From Labilithrix luteola (GTDB lineage: Bacteria; Myxococcota_A; Polyangia; Polyangiales; Polyangiaceae), in NCBI RefSeq assembly GCF_001263205.1, contig NZ_CP012333.1, forward strand, positions 6,624,501 to 6,688,500: a DNA stretch of 64,000 nt, written 5' to 3'. Both the position numbers and the translations under genes were made by a program. Shown in pieces: positions 36,729 to 44,171 of the stretch (the first letter of the stretch is position 1; each line of letters starts with the position of its first letter). The notes under the pieces were generated by a model. The model was given only the letters and a program-made list of their open reading frames with translations, ran no database searches and was not told where the DNA came from.

Positions 36729-39425
36729 ATGCCAAACAACGAATCGAAGATCCCGGTCGGGCAAACGCTCGTCGGCAAATACCGCGTCGTTCGGGAGATC
36801 GGGCGCGGTGGCATGGCGGCCGTCTACGAGGCGGAGCAGCTCTCGCTCGGCAAGAAAGTCGCTGTGAAGATCCTTGCGTCGGAGCTGGCCGCTTCGACGA
36901 TTGTGATTGAGCGTTTCTTCCGCGAGGCGCGCGCGGCCGCGAGCGTGAAGAGCCCGTACATCGTCGACGTGTACGACTCCGGCCGTCTCGACGACGGACG
37001 CCCTTTCATCGCCATGGAGCTGCTCGAAGGTGAGTCGCTCTACGACCGGATGGCGCGCGTTCGCATCATCGACGTCGAAACGACGATCCGTTGCATCGTC
37101 CACACGGCCAAGGGCCTCATCAAGGCCCACGGCGCTGGCATCGTCCATCGCGACCTGAAGCCCGAGAACATCTTCCTCACACGGAGCGAAGATGGTGACG
37201 ACACCTGCAAGATTCTCGACTTCGGCCTGGCCAAGTTCTACGCGCCGGTCAACCCGGACAAGGCGCAGAAGCGCCTGACGCGTGAGGGCGCCGTCTTCGG
37301 AACGCCGGCGTACATGTCGCCCGAGCAGGTGAAGGGGCAGGGCAACGTCGATCACCGCGCCGATCTCTGGGCGGTGGGCTGCATGGCCTACGAGTGCCTC
37401 ATCGGCCGTCCGGTGTGGAACATGGATCAGGGCGTCGCGATGACCTTCGCCGCGATCGCCACCGGCCCAATTCCGGTTCCCTCGCACGCACGGCCCGATC
37501 TGCCGCCCGCCTTCGACGCGTGGTTCAAGAAGTGCCTCGAGCGCGACCCCAACGCGCGCTACCAGTCGGCCAAGGAGCTGGCTGACGCGTTCGTCGAAGC
37601 ATGGGGACAGCGTGCCGGCTCGCAGAGCTTCCCCAGCATCCAGGGGGTGACTGGGCGACACGTCCCGTATGCCGCGCCGAGCAGCGCGCGCGGTGGCAGC
37701 ATCGGGGCGCTCGAAGCGCAGGAGCTCTCGTCGGGCGTGCTCGAGGGCGTGCGCACGCTCGCGCCGCCCATCGGGCGTCCGTCGCCGAATCCCTCGCCGG
37801 TCAACGGCGGCCGTCCGGGCAGTGTCGCGAGCGACGCGTCCGCCATTCCGCTGATCCAAAGGCCGTCGTTCGAGGTTCCGCCTTCCGAGCACGACAACAC
37901 TCCGTCGGTCCGCTCGAAGACGTCGCCCGTACGCATGGTGTTCTCCGCGCTGTTCCTCGGTGCGTCGATCTCCGCAGCGATCTTCGTGTGGATCCGGTTC
38001 GTGAACCCGCAGGTGTTCACGCCGGTCATCATGTCGACGTCGAGCGCTGCGCCGAGCTCGGCTCCCTCCGGAACGCCGAAGAGCTCGCCGAGTGTCGAGG
38101 AGCCCAAGTGGGGGCCGTCGATCGGCGAAGGCCAGCGACTCTTCGCGCAAGGCCAGTTCGGCGAAGCGCAGAAGAAGTTCCAGGACGCCATGGCCGTCGG
38201 CGGCGCGGGAGCGGCCATCGGCAAGAGCTTCATCGAGCAGACGAAGTTCGTCGAGAAGCTGAACGGCATGTGCAAGCCGACCTTCTTCGCGCGGCCGCGT
38301 CTGTCGGGCGACAAGCGCGCCGAGCGACCGTCGATCGTCGCGACCGCCAAGGGGGCCCTGGTCAGCTGGACGGACGACCACGAGCAGGACAAGCGTGAGC
38401 ACGTCTACGGTGTGCTCCTCGACGGCAACGGCCACGCGGTCGGCCCGATCCGCGACCTCACGCCCGAGGCCACCGAAGCCCAGCGACCTCAGCTCGTCAA
38501 CCACAGTGCCGATCGCTCGGTCCTCATGTGGTGGGACGCCAAGGGGCGCGAGGCCGGCGTGCGCGCGCGCTTCCTCGACGCCGACGGACGTATCGACGCG
38601 AGCAAAGGCCAGAGCGTGCTTGTCGGCGCCGCGCGCCCAGGTTCGTTCTGGCCGTCGATCGACAAGGGCCCGGACGGCGGCTACTTCGTCGTCTGGCAAG
38701 ACGATCGCGACAAGGATGACGACCTCTTCGTCCGCCGTCTGTCGAACGATCTCGACACGGTCAGCCAGGAGACGCGCCTCACCGATTACGTGGCCGCGCC
38801 GAAGTCGAAGGCCGGTCCGCCGAAGATTCGCTATCCGAGCGTGGCCGTCGGTCCGAGCACGCTCATCGTCGCCTACCGCCTCGACAAGGATCGCGAGCGC
38901 AGCATCGTTCGCATGCGCGTCCCGCTCTCCGACATCGACAAGGGCGGTCTCGACGAGGCCAAGGACAAGGACAAGGTCTCGCGCGAGTTCGGCGACGTCG
39001 CGCCGGTCACGCCGTCCGACGACAAGTCCGCCGTCGATGCGCCCGCCGTCGCTTGCGGCGCCGAGGGCTGCTTCGTCGTGTGGCACGTCGACCCCGCCGG
39101 CGCTTTCGCGGCGATGATCGATCCCAAAGAGGGCAAGGTCATTTGGCGCAAGAAGCTCGGCGAGAAGAGCGCGCGTCCCTCGCTTGGGGTCAATCGCGGT
39201 CAGGTCGCCGTCGCTTATTACGACGCTGGCAAGATCAAGATGTCGTTCCTCTCGCGTGACGGCGTGACGGCTCCGAGCACGTTGCTCCGCGTCTACGACG
39301 CCACGAGCCCGCGGCCCTCGCTTGCCGGCGTGCCCGACAAGAACGAGTGGTACCTCGCGTGGCAAGATCAGGAGAACCGCATGGTGCCCTCCGAGATCTA
39401 CGCGGCTCGCATCGTTTGTCGATGA
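36729..39425 (+). CDS. Transmembrane Ser/Thr protein kinase with extracellular repeat domain
   Basis: An 898-residue eukaryote-like (Hanks-type) kinase. The Gly-rich loop GRGGMAAVYEAE (~26-36), the ATP-binding Lys 47 in VAVKIL, the catalytic loop VHRDLKPEN (~138-146), DFGLAK at ~163 and the activation segment GTPAYMSPEQ are all intact. A Pro/Ser-rich juxtamembrane region leads to one membrane span (~residues 402-422). The ~430-residue outer part has repeated motifs (VLMWWDAKGREAGVRAR, FWPSIDKGPDGGYFVVWQDDRD), probably a propeller-type sensor. I start at MPNNES (36729). The stop overlaps the start of a CPBP membrane protease (ATGA, 39422-39425), so the pair is co-translated. Confidence 0.93.
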   Translation: MPNNESKIPVGQTLVGKYRVVREIGRGGMAAVYEAEQLSLGKKVAVKILASELAASTIVIERFFREARAAASVKSPYIVDVYDSGRLDDGRPFIAMELLEGESLYDRMARVRIIDVETTIRCIVHTAKGLIKAHGAGIVHRDLKPENIFLTRSEDGDDTCKILDFGLAKFYAPVNPDKAQKRLTREGAVFGTPAYMSPEQVKGQGNVDHRADLWAVGCMAYECLIGRPVWNMDQGVAMTFAAIATGPIPVPSHARPDLPPAFDAWFKKCLERDPNARYQSAKELADAFVEAWGQRAGSQSFPSIQGVTGRHVPYAAPSSARGGSIGALEAQELSSGVLEGVRTLAPPIGRPSPNPSPVNGGRPGSVASDASAIPLIQRPSFEVPPSEHDNTPSVRSKTSPVRMVFSALFLGASISAAIFVWIRFVNPQVFTPVIMSTSSAAPSSAPSGTPKSSPSVEEPKWGPSIGEGQRLFAQGQFGEAQKKFQDAMAVGGAGAAIGKSFIEQTKFVEKLNGMCKPTFFARPRLSGDKRAERPSIVATAKGALVSWTDDHEQDKREHVYGVLLDGNGHAVGPIRDLTPEATEAQRPQLVNHSADRSVLMWWDAKGREAGVRARFLDADGRIDASKGQSVLVGAARPGSFWPSIDKGPDGGYFVVWQDDRDKDDDLFVRRLSNDLDTVSQETRLTDYVAAPKSKAGPPKIRYPSVAVGPSTLIVAYRLDKDRERSIVRMRVPLSDIDKGGLDEAKDKDKVSREFGDVAPVTPSDDKSAVDAPAVACGAEGCFVVWHVDPAGAFAAMIDPKEGKVIWRKKLGEKSARPSLGVNRGQVAVAYYDAGKIKMSFLSRDGVTAPSTLLRVYDATSPRPSLAGVPDKNEWYLAWQDQENRMVPSEIYAARIVCR

Positions 39426-40150
39426 GCGCGTCGATGAGCGCGCCGGTGGGCGCGCAAAGGCAGGCTCTCGTCGAGGCACTCGTGGTCTCGCTCGTCGTGA
39501 CGGTGCTCGTCACGGCGGCATCGGCGTTCTTGCCCGATCGCTATATCGCCACGGTCGTCGGATTCGTTTTTCTCGGCGCCACCTGGGCGCTCGTGTGGCG
39601 CCGCGACGACGCGCACGTCGAGCGCGCGGGATTGGCGCTCGGCGGCCTCGTGTTGCCTGGCGCCCTGGATGGCAAGCGAGCGGCGCGTGCCGCAGGCGTG
39701 TCCGTGATGTGGGCGGCGCTACTCGGCGCGATCTTCTTCGGCCCGTTCTTCTTCGGCTGGCGCATCTTCTGGCATCCGCGCGGCGCCTTCGCGCTCCACA
39801 TGGCGCCACTCGATCTGGTCAACGAGATCTTTGGCCAGCTCGTGATCATCGCCTTGCCCGAGGAGGCCTTCTATCGAGGCTACTTGCAGTCTCGTCTCGA
39901 GGAAGCGATGCCCTCCACCATCAAGATTTTCGGTGCGCGCGTCGGCCCGGCGGTGCTCGTCACCAGTGTGATCTTCGCGCTCGGTCACTTCGCGACGATT
40001 CGCGAGCCCGCGCGCTTCGCCGTGTTCTTCCCGTCGCTCGTCTTCGGTTGGCTCCGCCAGCGTACGGGTGGCATCGGCGCGAGCGTTGCATTTCACGCGT
40101 CGTGCAACGTCTTCAGTGAGGTGCTCGGGAAAGGCTATCGCCTCTACTGA
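39422..40150 (+). CDS. CPBP-family intramembrane glutamic protease (Abi/CAAX-like)
   Basis: A 242-residue polytopic membrane protein with five or more hydrophobic spans. The CPBP motifs are complete: EExxxR in LPEEAFYRGYLQ, FxxxH in FALGHF, and HxxxN in HASCN. Enzymes of this class cleave within membranes, and the myxosortases proposed to process MYXO-CTERM tails belong to it. That makes the TraA-like protein with a MYXO-CTERM tail at 16-17 kb a possible, but unproven, substrate. The start is inside the kinase stop codon. The 3' end overlaps the convergent regulator gene by seven bases. The fixed coupling to a kinase suggests regulated proteolysis. Confidence 0.85.
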   Translation: MSASMSAPVGAQRQALVEALVVSLVVTVLVTAASAFLPDRYIATVVGFVFLGATWALVWRRDDAHVERAGLALGGLVLPGALDGKRAARAAGVSVMWAALLGAIFFGPFFFGWRIFWHPRGAFALHMAPLDLVNEIFGQLVIIALPEEAFYRGYLQSRLEEAMPSTIKIFGARVGPAVLVTSVIFALGHFATIREPARFAVFFPSLVFGWLRQRTGGIGASVAFHASCNVFSEVLGKGYRLY

Positions 40151-40857
40151 GGCGATCCGTCGTAGCGACGCGCGACCTGCTCGAACGTGGTGAAGGGGAA
40201 GTCGTCCCCCGGCGACTCTTTCAGGAAGACCATGCGGAGGGCAGCATTCACGGCCTCGGCGAGGCTCGAGGTGCCGCTCTTCGCGAGGACGTGCTTCACG
40301 TGCGTCTTGAGCGTGGTTTCGGCCATGCCCGTGAAGGCGAGATAACCTTCACGCGTGCCGCCGGCCACGATCCACGCGAGGAGCTCGTGCTCCCTCGGAG
40401 AGAGCTTGAAGCTTCGGCTGACGCCGTTGAGGCGCTCGGCGAAGCTCTTCGCGAGTCCGAGCTCGCGCGCAATGACTCGCTGGAGGAACGGCAGGAGCTC
40501 GTTCTCCCCGAGAGGCTTCGAGATGATCGTCGCCCCGAGTGCGGCCACGCGATTGACCACCGCGCCGTCGATGTGTCCGGTGACGAGAGCCGCGGGAACT
40601 CCGGGAAATTCCGCATGCACCGTCTCGAGGAGCTGAATGCCTGCTTGCCGCTGGGGTCCGAGGGAAAGATCGAACAGGAATCCACACCACTGGCCGCGGT
40701 CTCGGAGCTCGCCCGTAGCGCTCTCGAGGCTGTTCGCGTGGCGCACGGGCCGGAACTTCGACACGATGCGTTCGAGAACGCGGAACACCGCGTCTTCGTC
40801 TTCGACGACGAGGAGCTTGCCGTAGGCGGAGCGTGATGTCTGCGTCGTCACGTTCAC
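40144..40857 (-). CDS. Response regulator, receiver plus LuxR-type HTH
   Basis: A 237-residue regulator. The receiver domain has acidic residues E19/D20 and the phospho-acceptor Asp near residue 63 in FLFDLSLG, the Lys in IISKPL, and a NarL-type C-terminal HTH (KLSPREHELLAWI...TLKTHVKHVLAKSG). The GTG start (40857) overlaps the stop of the upstream single-receiver gene (GTGA), so an earlier in-frame start at 40953 is less likely. It is the third gene of a coupled stack (PilZ-REC, REC, REC-HTH). The HTH outputs probably control a gene set elsewhere, with the input passing through the two upstream receivers. Confidence 0.88.
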   Translation of the reverse strand: MNVTTQTSRSAYGKLLVVEDEDAVFRVLERIVSKFRPVRHANSLESATGELRDRGQWCGFLFDLSLGPQRQAGIQLLETVHAEFPGVPAALVTGHIDGAVVNRVAALGATIISKPLGENELLPFLQRVIARELGLAKSFAERLNGVSRSFKLSPREHELLAWIVAGGTREGYLAFTGMAETTLKTHVKHVLAKSGTSSLAEAVNAALRMVFLKESPGDDFPFTTFEQVARRYDGSPQ

Positions 40858-41258
40858 GTGTCCTTCCCGTCTTTGGCGTCCCCCCCCGTCGTTGCTCGGC
40901 GAATGCACGAAACGAGAGCCGGCAGTCCCGCGCTCTTCGATACGTAACCCCACACGTTCGCCGCGACAGCGCGCTTGGCCAGCTCGGCCTCTGGCAACGT
41001 CGAAAGGAGAATGATCGGTACTTCGATGCCGTAGACGCCCCGGAGTGTCGCGCCGAGATCGTCTCCGAATGCCTCGGGCAGCTGCACGTCGAGGACGAGC
41101 GCATCGTAGGGCTGGTTGCTTCGGTGTTTCTCGAACGCTTCGAGGTCGGTCGCCGCGTCCACTTCGAAGCCTTCGCCTTCGAGCGCGGAGCGGATGACTT
41201 CCAGTGCGAGTTCGCTGTCGTCGAGAACCAGAACGCGGGATCTAGGACGTGGGGACAT
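40854..41258 (-). CDS. Single-domain response regulator (CheY-like)
   Basis: A 134-residue stand-alone receiver. The acidic pocket DD (13-14), the phospho-acceptor Asp 57 in YDALVLDVQLPEAFG, Ser/Thr in ILLST and the conserved Lys in VSKSAG are present. The family binds or shuttles phosphoryl groups and signals by protein contact. I use the ATG at 41258; it overlaps the upstream PilZ-REC gene by 17 bases, and the stop overlaps the following gene. No output domain is present, so it may serve as a phosphate sink or intermediate for its neighbours. Confidence 0.87.
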   Translation of the reverse strand: MSPRPRSRVLVLDDSELALEVIRSALEGEGFEVDAATDLEAFEKHRSNQPYDALVLDVQLPEAFGDDLGATLRGVYGIEVPIILLSTLPEAELAKRAVAANVWGYVSKSAGLPALVSCIRRATTGGDAKDGKDT

Positions 41259-41997
41259 CAACGGCTCCGTCCAGCGTCACGAACTCGAGCGTGTGGAAGA
41301 GATCGCGGAAGACGAGCGGCTTCTTCAAGAAGAGGTCCGCTCCCGCCGCGAGGGTGGCGCGCCGAACCTCGGGGTTACCGACACTGATGGCGACGACCGC
41401 CGTCGCCGCCAGGGTCGGTTCCTTCCGAAGGCGCGCAATCAATGTCGCGCCGTCTTCGTCTGGCAAGTGGTAGTCGACGACGACGAGGTCGTAGTGCCTC
41501 GTATGCAGCCTCAGCCACGCGGTTGGTACGTCGATGGCGTGGTCCATCCTCACGCGACACTCTCGACCCGCGAAGTGCTTGCCGAGCGCGTAGTCGAACA
41601 TGTCACGCACGAGGCGGTTGTCTTCGACGAGCAGAACCCGAAGCTCTTTGCGTCCGATCTCGCGCGTCGTATCGCGCATGCGTCGAACGAGGTCGCTCAC
41701 GCGCTCCCGTTCGGCGGGGGCCGACGCTTCGAAGCTCGCTCGAAAGCCCGAGGCGACGCCCGGTCCTTGCTCGAGACGAACTTCGCGCACCTCGGCCGTG
41801 ACGTTGACGGGGCGAACGGCGCGCGGAAACGACAGCGTGAGATCGACGCGTGCGCCGATGGGAGGGAGAACGTCGCTCACCACGAAGACGGAGTCTTCGG
41901 AGAGGTCGACCGCGCATGCGACGTCCGCGAGTTCGCCGTAGCGCAGCTCCGCTCGCAGGATCGGCGAGCTGCGGGCTTTCCATTCGGCCACGATCAC
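41242..41997 (-). CDS. PilZ-like domain fused to a receiver domain
   Basis: A 251-residue protein. Residues ~5-95 look like a PilZ domain (an Arg-rich start, DLSEDSVFV, then strands and GVASGFRASFE), though the RxxxR cyclic-di-GMP motif is not perfectly clear. Residues ~118-245 are a receiver domain with VLLVEDN, phospho-acceptor Asp 175 in LVVVDYHLPDEDG and a Lys in LFLKKPL. PilZ domains bind cyclic-di-GMP, so the protein may join second-messenger and phospho-signalling. It is the first gene of the three-gene regulator stack. The ATG at 41997 is taken because it begins the PilZ part directly. Confidence 0.82.
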   Translation of the reverse strand: MIVAEWKARSSPILRAELRYGELADVACAVDLSEDSVFVVSDVLPPIGARVDLTLSFPRAVRPVNVTAEVREVRLEQGPGVASGFRASFEASAPAERERVSDLVRRMRDTTREIGRKELRVLLVEDNRLVRDMFDYALGKHFAGRECRVRMDHAIDVPTAWLRLHTRHYDLVVVDYHLPDEDGATLIARLRKEPTLAATAVVAISVGNPEVRRATLAAGADLFLKKPLVFRDLFHTLEFVTLDGAVDVPTS

Positions 41998-42226
41998 TTC
42001 CTTGCTGCATGTGGACTCAGCGATCGGAAGCCGACTCGGAGCCCACGATCACATCCTCACTGGGAGGAATGGCGATCGCAATGAGACTGTCTGTCGCACA
42101 CTTCGAAAAACAATCCGCACCACCGTTGTCGGTCCTTAGCTCGGTCCTTAGCTCGGTTCTCAGCTCGCCTGGCAGCGCTGCCTTTTCACTGACGGTGGGA
42201 CTCGGCCCTCGAGATTCATCTCTCTT

Positions 42227-42344
42227 GGCTCGCTGGCTCGCTGGCTCGCTGGCTCGCTGGCTCGCTGGCTCGCTGGCTCGCTGGCTCGCTGGCTCGCTGG
42301 CTCGCTGGCTCGCTGGCTCGCTGGCTCGCTGGCTCGCTGGCTCG
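42227..42344. repeat. 8-bp tandem repeat, ~14.7 copies
   Basis: The unit GGCTCGCT repeats head to tail without interruption for 118 bp. The period of eight is not a multiple of three, so copy changes would shift a reading frame. It lies within the long non-coding stretch. Such arrays change in copy number by slippage and are useful for strain typing; here no gene crosses it in a believable way. Confidence 0.95.
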
Positions 42345-42528
42345 TTTGCTTCGCTTGCGTCGTTTTTTTTTGCGCGAATCACGTGAGCGCGGCCATGAGT
42401 CAGCATGAATCCGTCATGTCTCGGCCACGGTTCGGTGTGGTTGTACGTCTAGTGCCTCCGCTGGTCGCATCGGTCGTACATCCCGACGAGCACTGCACGT
42501 GCGTCGCAACCCGCCTTCGCGGGTGAGG

Positions 42529-42550
42529 CAATTACCCCTAGGGGTAATTG
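42529..42550. promoter_or_regulatory. Perfect 22-bp palindrome (copy 1)
   Basis: A perfect inverted repeat whose central 16 bases are TTACCCCTAGGGGTAA, extended symmetrically by three bases on each side. It lies about 270 bp upstream of the response regulator gene at 42819 and about 34 bp before a possible small membrane ORF. It has the shape of an operator for a dimeric regulator. I do not recognise the cognate protein. Confidence 0.75.
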
Positions 42551-42583
42551 CTCGCAGCGAAATCGCGCGGCAATCTCGGCACC

Positions 42584-42730
42584 GTGGAGACACTCGCGCA
42601 CGGCTTCATCGTCATGGTCCTCGTCTTGCAGCTCTCGCTGTTCGGGCTGCTCGCGTTGGTCCGCCGGTGCGCGCTTGGGCCGCTCGTAGGGGGAAGCGCG
42701 CTGAGTCTCGGAACTCCTGGTCGCTGGTGA
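42584..42730 (+). CDS. Possible small membrane protein (48 aa)
   Basis: A short frame from a GTG at 42584 encodes about 48 residues with one clear hydrophobic span (FIVMVLVLQLSLFGLLALV) flanked by positive charges (RR). It lies between the two identical palindromes and on the same strand as the downstream response regulator. No good ribosome-binding site is visible, so the call rests on the membrane span and location alone. It may be an accident of a GC-rich stretch. Confidence 0.3.
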   Translation: METLAHGFIVMVLVLQLSLFGLLALVRRCALGPLVGGSALSLGTPGRW

Positions 42731-42763
42731 CGTCAGGAAGGTCGTTTCAAAACGTCGCGGATA

Positions 42764-42779
42764 TTACCCCTAGGGGTAA
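42764..42779. promoter_or_regulatory. Perfect 16-bp palindrome (copy 2)
   Basis: A second copy of the core TTACCCCTAGGGGTAA, 40 bases upstream of the response regulator ATG at 42819. This is a typical position for an operator or activator site. Its centre is 232 bp from the centre of copy 1, close to a whole number of helical turns (about 22 at 10.5 bp per turn). Confidence 0.75.
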
Positions 42780-42818
42780 AGACTTCCGGATTTTAGCCGT
42801 GAGATCGTCGTGGGATTG

Positions 42819-43433
42819 ATGACGGACGGCCTTTCGTTTCTCGTCGTTGAGGACGACGACGCCGTTCGAAGGTCGGTCGTTCGTGGGATGAGCTCCCACG
42901 GGCATGTCGATGCCGTCGGTACGTGTGCGGCGGCGCGCCTTGCGCTGCGGACGAGAACATTCGACGCGATGATCGTCGACGTGAGGCTTCCCGACGGGGG
43001 CGGTTTCGACCTCATCGAGCCCGCGCGCGTCCGCTCGCCAGGCATCGTCGTCCTCGTTTTGACCGGCAGCAACGATCACGGCGTCATTCGTCGGGCTCAC
43101 GAGCTCCGCGCGCACTACCTCCTCAAGCCGTGCGAGGCGAGTCAGCTCGCGCTCGTGGCCCAGACGGCGCGCGAACGGAAGGAAGCTCGCGAGCGTCGAA
43201 CTCGCGCCATCATCGAGCGATGGACGGCCGACTATGGCTTGAGCCCCACCGAGGTGGAGCTCCTCGAGCTCGGCGCGGACGGGGTTGCGCGTGACGAGTT
43301 CAGCGGGCGTCGGGGGGTGAGACCCGACACGATTCGCAAGCAGATCCAGACGCTCTTGCGGAAAACGGGCGACGAAACATTCGAAGGCGCCGTCAACAGT
43401 TTGTTACGCGAAGCTTTGGCCGAGCCGATCTGA
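42819..43433 (+). CDS. Response regulator with LuxR-like HTH, palindrome-flanked
   Basis: A 204-residue regulator. The receiver has E11/D12/D13, phospho-acceptor Asp 54 in AMIVDVRLPDGGG, Thr in LVLTGSN and Lys in LLKPCE. The C-terminus is a compact HTH (LSPTEVELLELGADG...RPDTIRKQIQTLLRKTG), of the type seen in LuxR/FixJ-like regulators. I start at the ATG of MTDGLSF; an in-frame GTG nine bases earlier is possible. A perfect palindrome sits 40 bp upstream, so autoregulation is plausible. It is transcribed opposite to the regulator stack to its left. Confidence 0.86.
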   Translation: MTDGLSFLVVEDDDAVRRSVVRGMSSHGHVDAVGTCAAARLALRTRTFDAMIVDVRLPDGGGFDLIEPARVRSPGIVVLVLTGSNDHGVIRRAHELRAHYLLKPCEASQLALVAQTARERKEARERRTRAIIERWTADYGLSPTEVELLELGADGVARDEFSGRRGVRPDTIRKQIQTLLRKTGDETFEGAVNSLLREALAEPI

Positions 43434-43492
43434 CCGCGCGTCGTGATGCGCGGTGATGTGCGCCCGGGACTCCGCTATGGTGGCCCGAACTC

Positions 43493-44143
43493 ATGCGCGC
43501 TGCGCTTTTCGACATGGACCGGACACTCGTACGCAAGGAGACCGCGAGTCTCTACGTCCGCTACCAGCGTTCGATCGGCGAGGCCACCCGGGCCGACGCG
43601 CTGCGTGTTCTCTACTGGGTCGCCCAGTACACGGTCGGAATCATCGACGCGCCCGAGATCGCCGCGCGCGCTCTGACGTCGCTCGCCGGAACGCCCGAGG
43701 TCCAGCTGACGGCACGGTGCGACGACTGGTTTCGTCGCTACGTCGAGCCTCACGTGTGCGACGAGGGGCGCCGCGCGGTCGAACGACATCGTGAGCAGGG
43801 CGATCTTCTCGCCATCGTCACGGGGGCCTCGGCCTATACGGCGCGGCCCCTCGCGCGACGGCTCGAGATCCCGCACGTCGTCGCGACGGAGCTCGAAGTC
43901 GACGACGGCGGATGCTTCACGGGCAAGTTCGTCGCCCCGCTCTGCATCGGTGCGGGGAAGGTCGAACGTGCGCGAAGCCTGGCGCAGACGCTCGGCTTCG
44001 CACTCGAAGAAGCCACGTTCTACAGCGACTCCTTCACCGACCTGCCGCTGCTCGAGCTCGTGGCCAATCCGGTGGTCGTCAACCCGGATCCGAGGCTCGC
44101 ACGCGTTGCACGAAAGCGGCGCTGGCGCGTCGAGCGTTGGTGA
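43493..44143 (+). CDS. HAD-superfamily phosphatase, IB (SerB-like)
   Basis: A 216-residue hydrolase. Motif I is FDMDRTL (Asp 7 nucleophile, Asp 9), motif II TGAS in LLAIVTGAS, and motif III/IV lies in FYSDSFTDLPLLELV. Cap-domain helices sit between. The HAD-IB group includes phosphoserine phosphatases and related phosphatases acting on small phosphorylated metabolites or phospholipids. The substrate cannot be named. It follows the response regulator on the same strand with a 59-bp gap, so co-transcription is possible. The stop faces the hybrid histidine kinase. Confidence 0.9.
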   Translation: MRAALFDMDRTLVRKETASLYVRYQRSIGEATRADALRVLYWVAQYTVGIIDAPEIAARALTSLAGTPEVQLTARCDDWFRRYVEPHVCDEGRRAVERHREQGDLLAIVTGASAYTARPLARRLEIPHVVATELEVDDGGCFTGKFVAPLCIGAGKVERARSLAQTLGFALEEATFYSDSFTDLPLLELVANPVVVNPDPRLARVARKRRWRVERW

Positions 44144-44171
44144 GCGCTGGTGACCGAGCGCGCGGAGCGCT

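Larger units (their letters stand above)
41998..42583. other. Non-coding region with tandem repeats and a palindrome
   Basis: About 590 bp upstream of the PilZ-REC gene (leftward). From left to right it holds three tandem near-copies of tcggtccttagc (42129-42164), then about 14.7 copies of an 8-bp repeat (42227-42344), a nine-T run (42363-42371), and a palindrome (42529-42550). The frames that run across it translate only to low-complexity SQRASEPA-type sequence, and I treat them as non-coding. Confidence 0.7.

Noticed and set aside
36510..39479. A 989-residue minus-strand open frame opposite the Ser/Thr kinase.
   Set aside because: It lies antisense to a kinase with all catalytic motifs; its Arg/Asp/His-rich composition is that of a GC-rich shadow.
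42017..42406. A 129-residue open frame with SQRASEPA repeats on the minus strand.
   Set aside because: It is produced by the 8-bp tandem repeat; its sequence is low-complexity and no start signal or family is visible.
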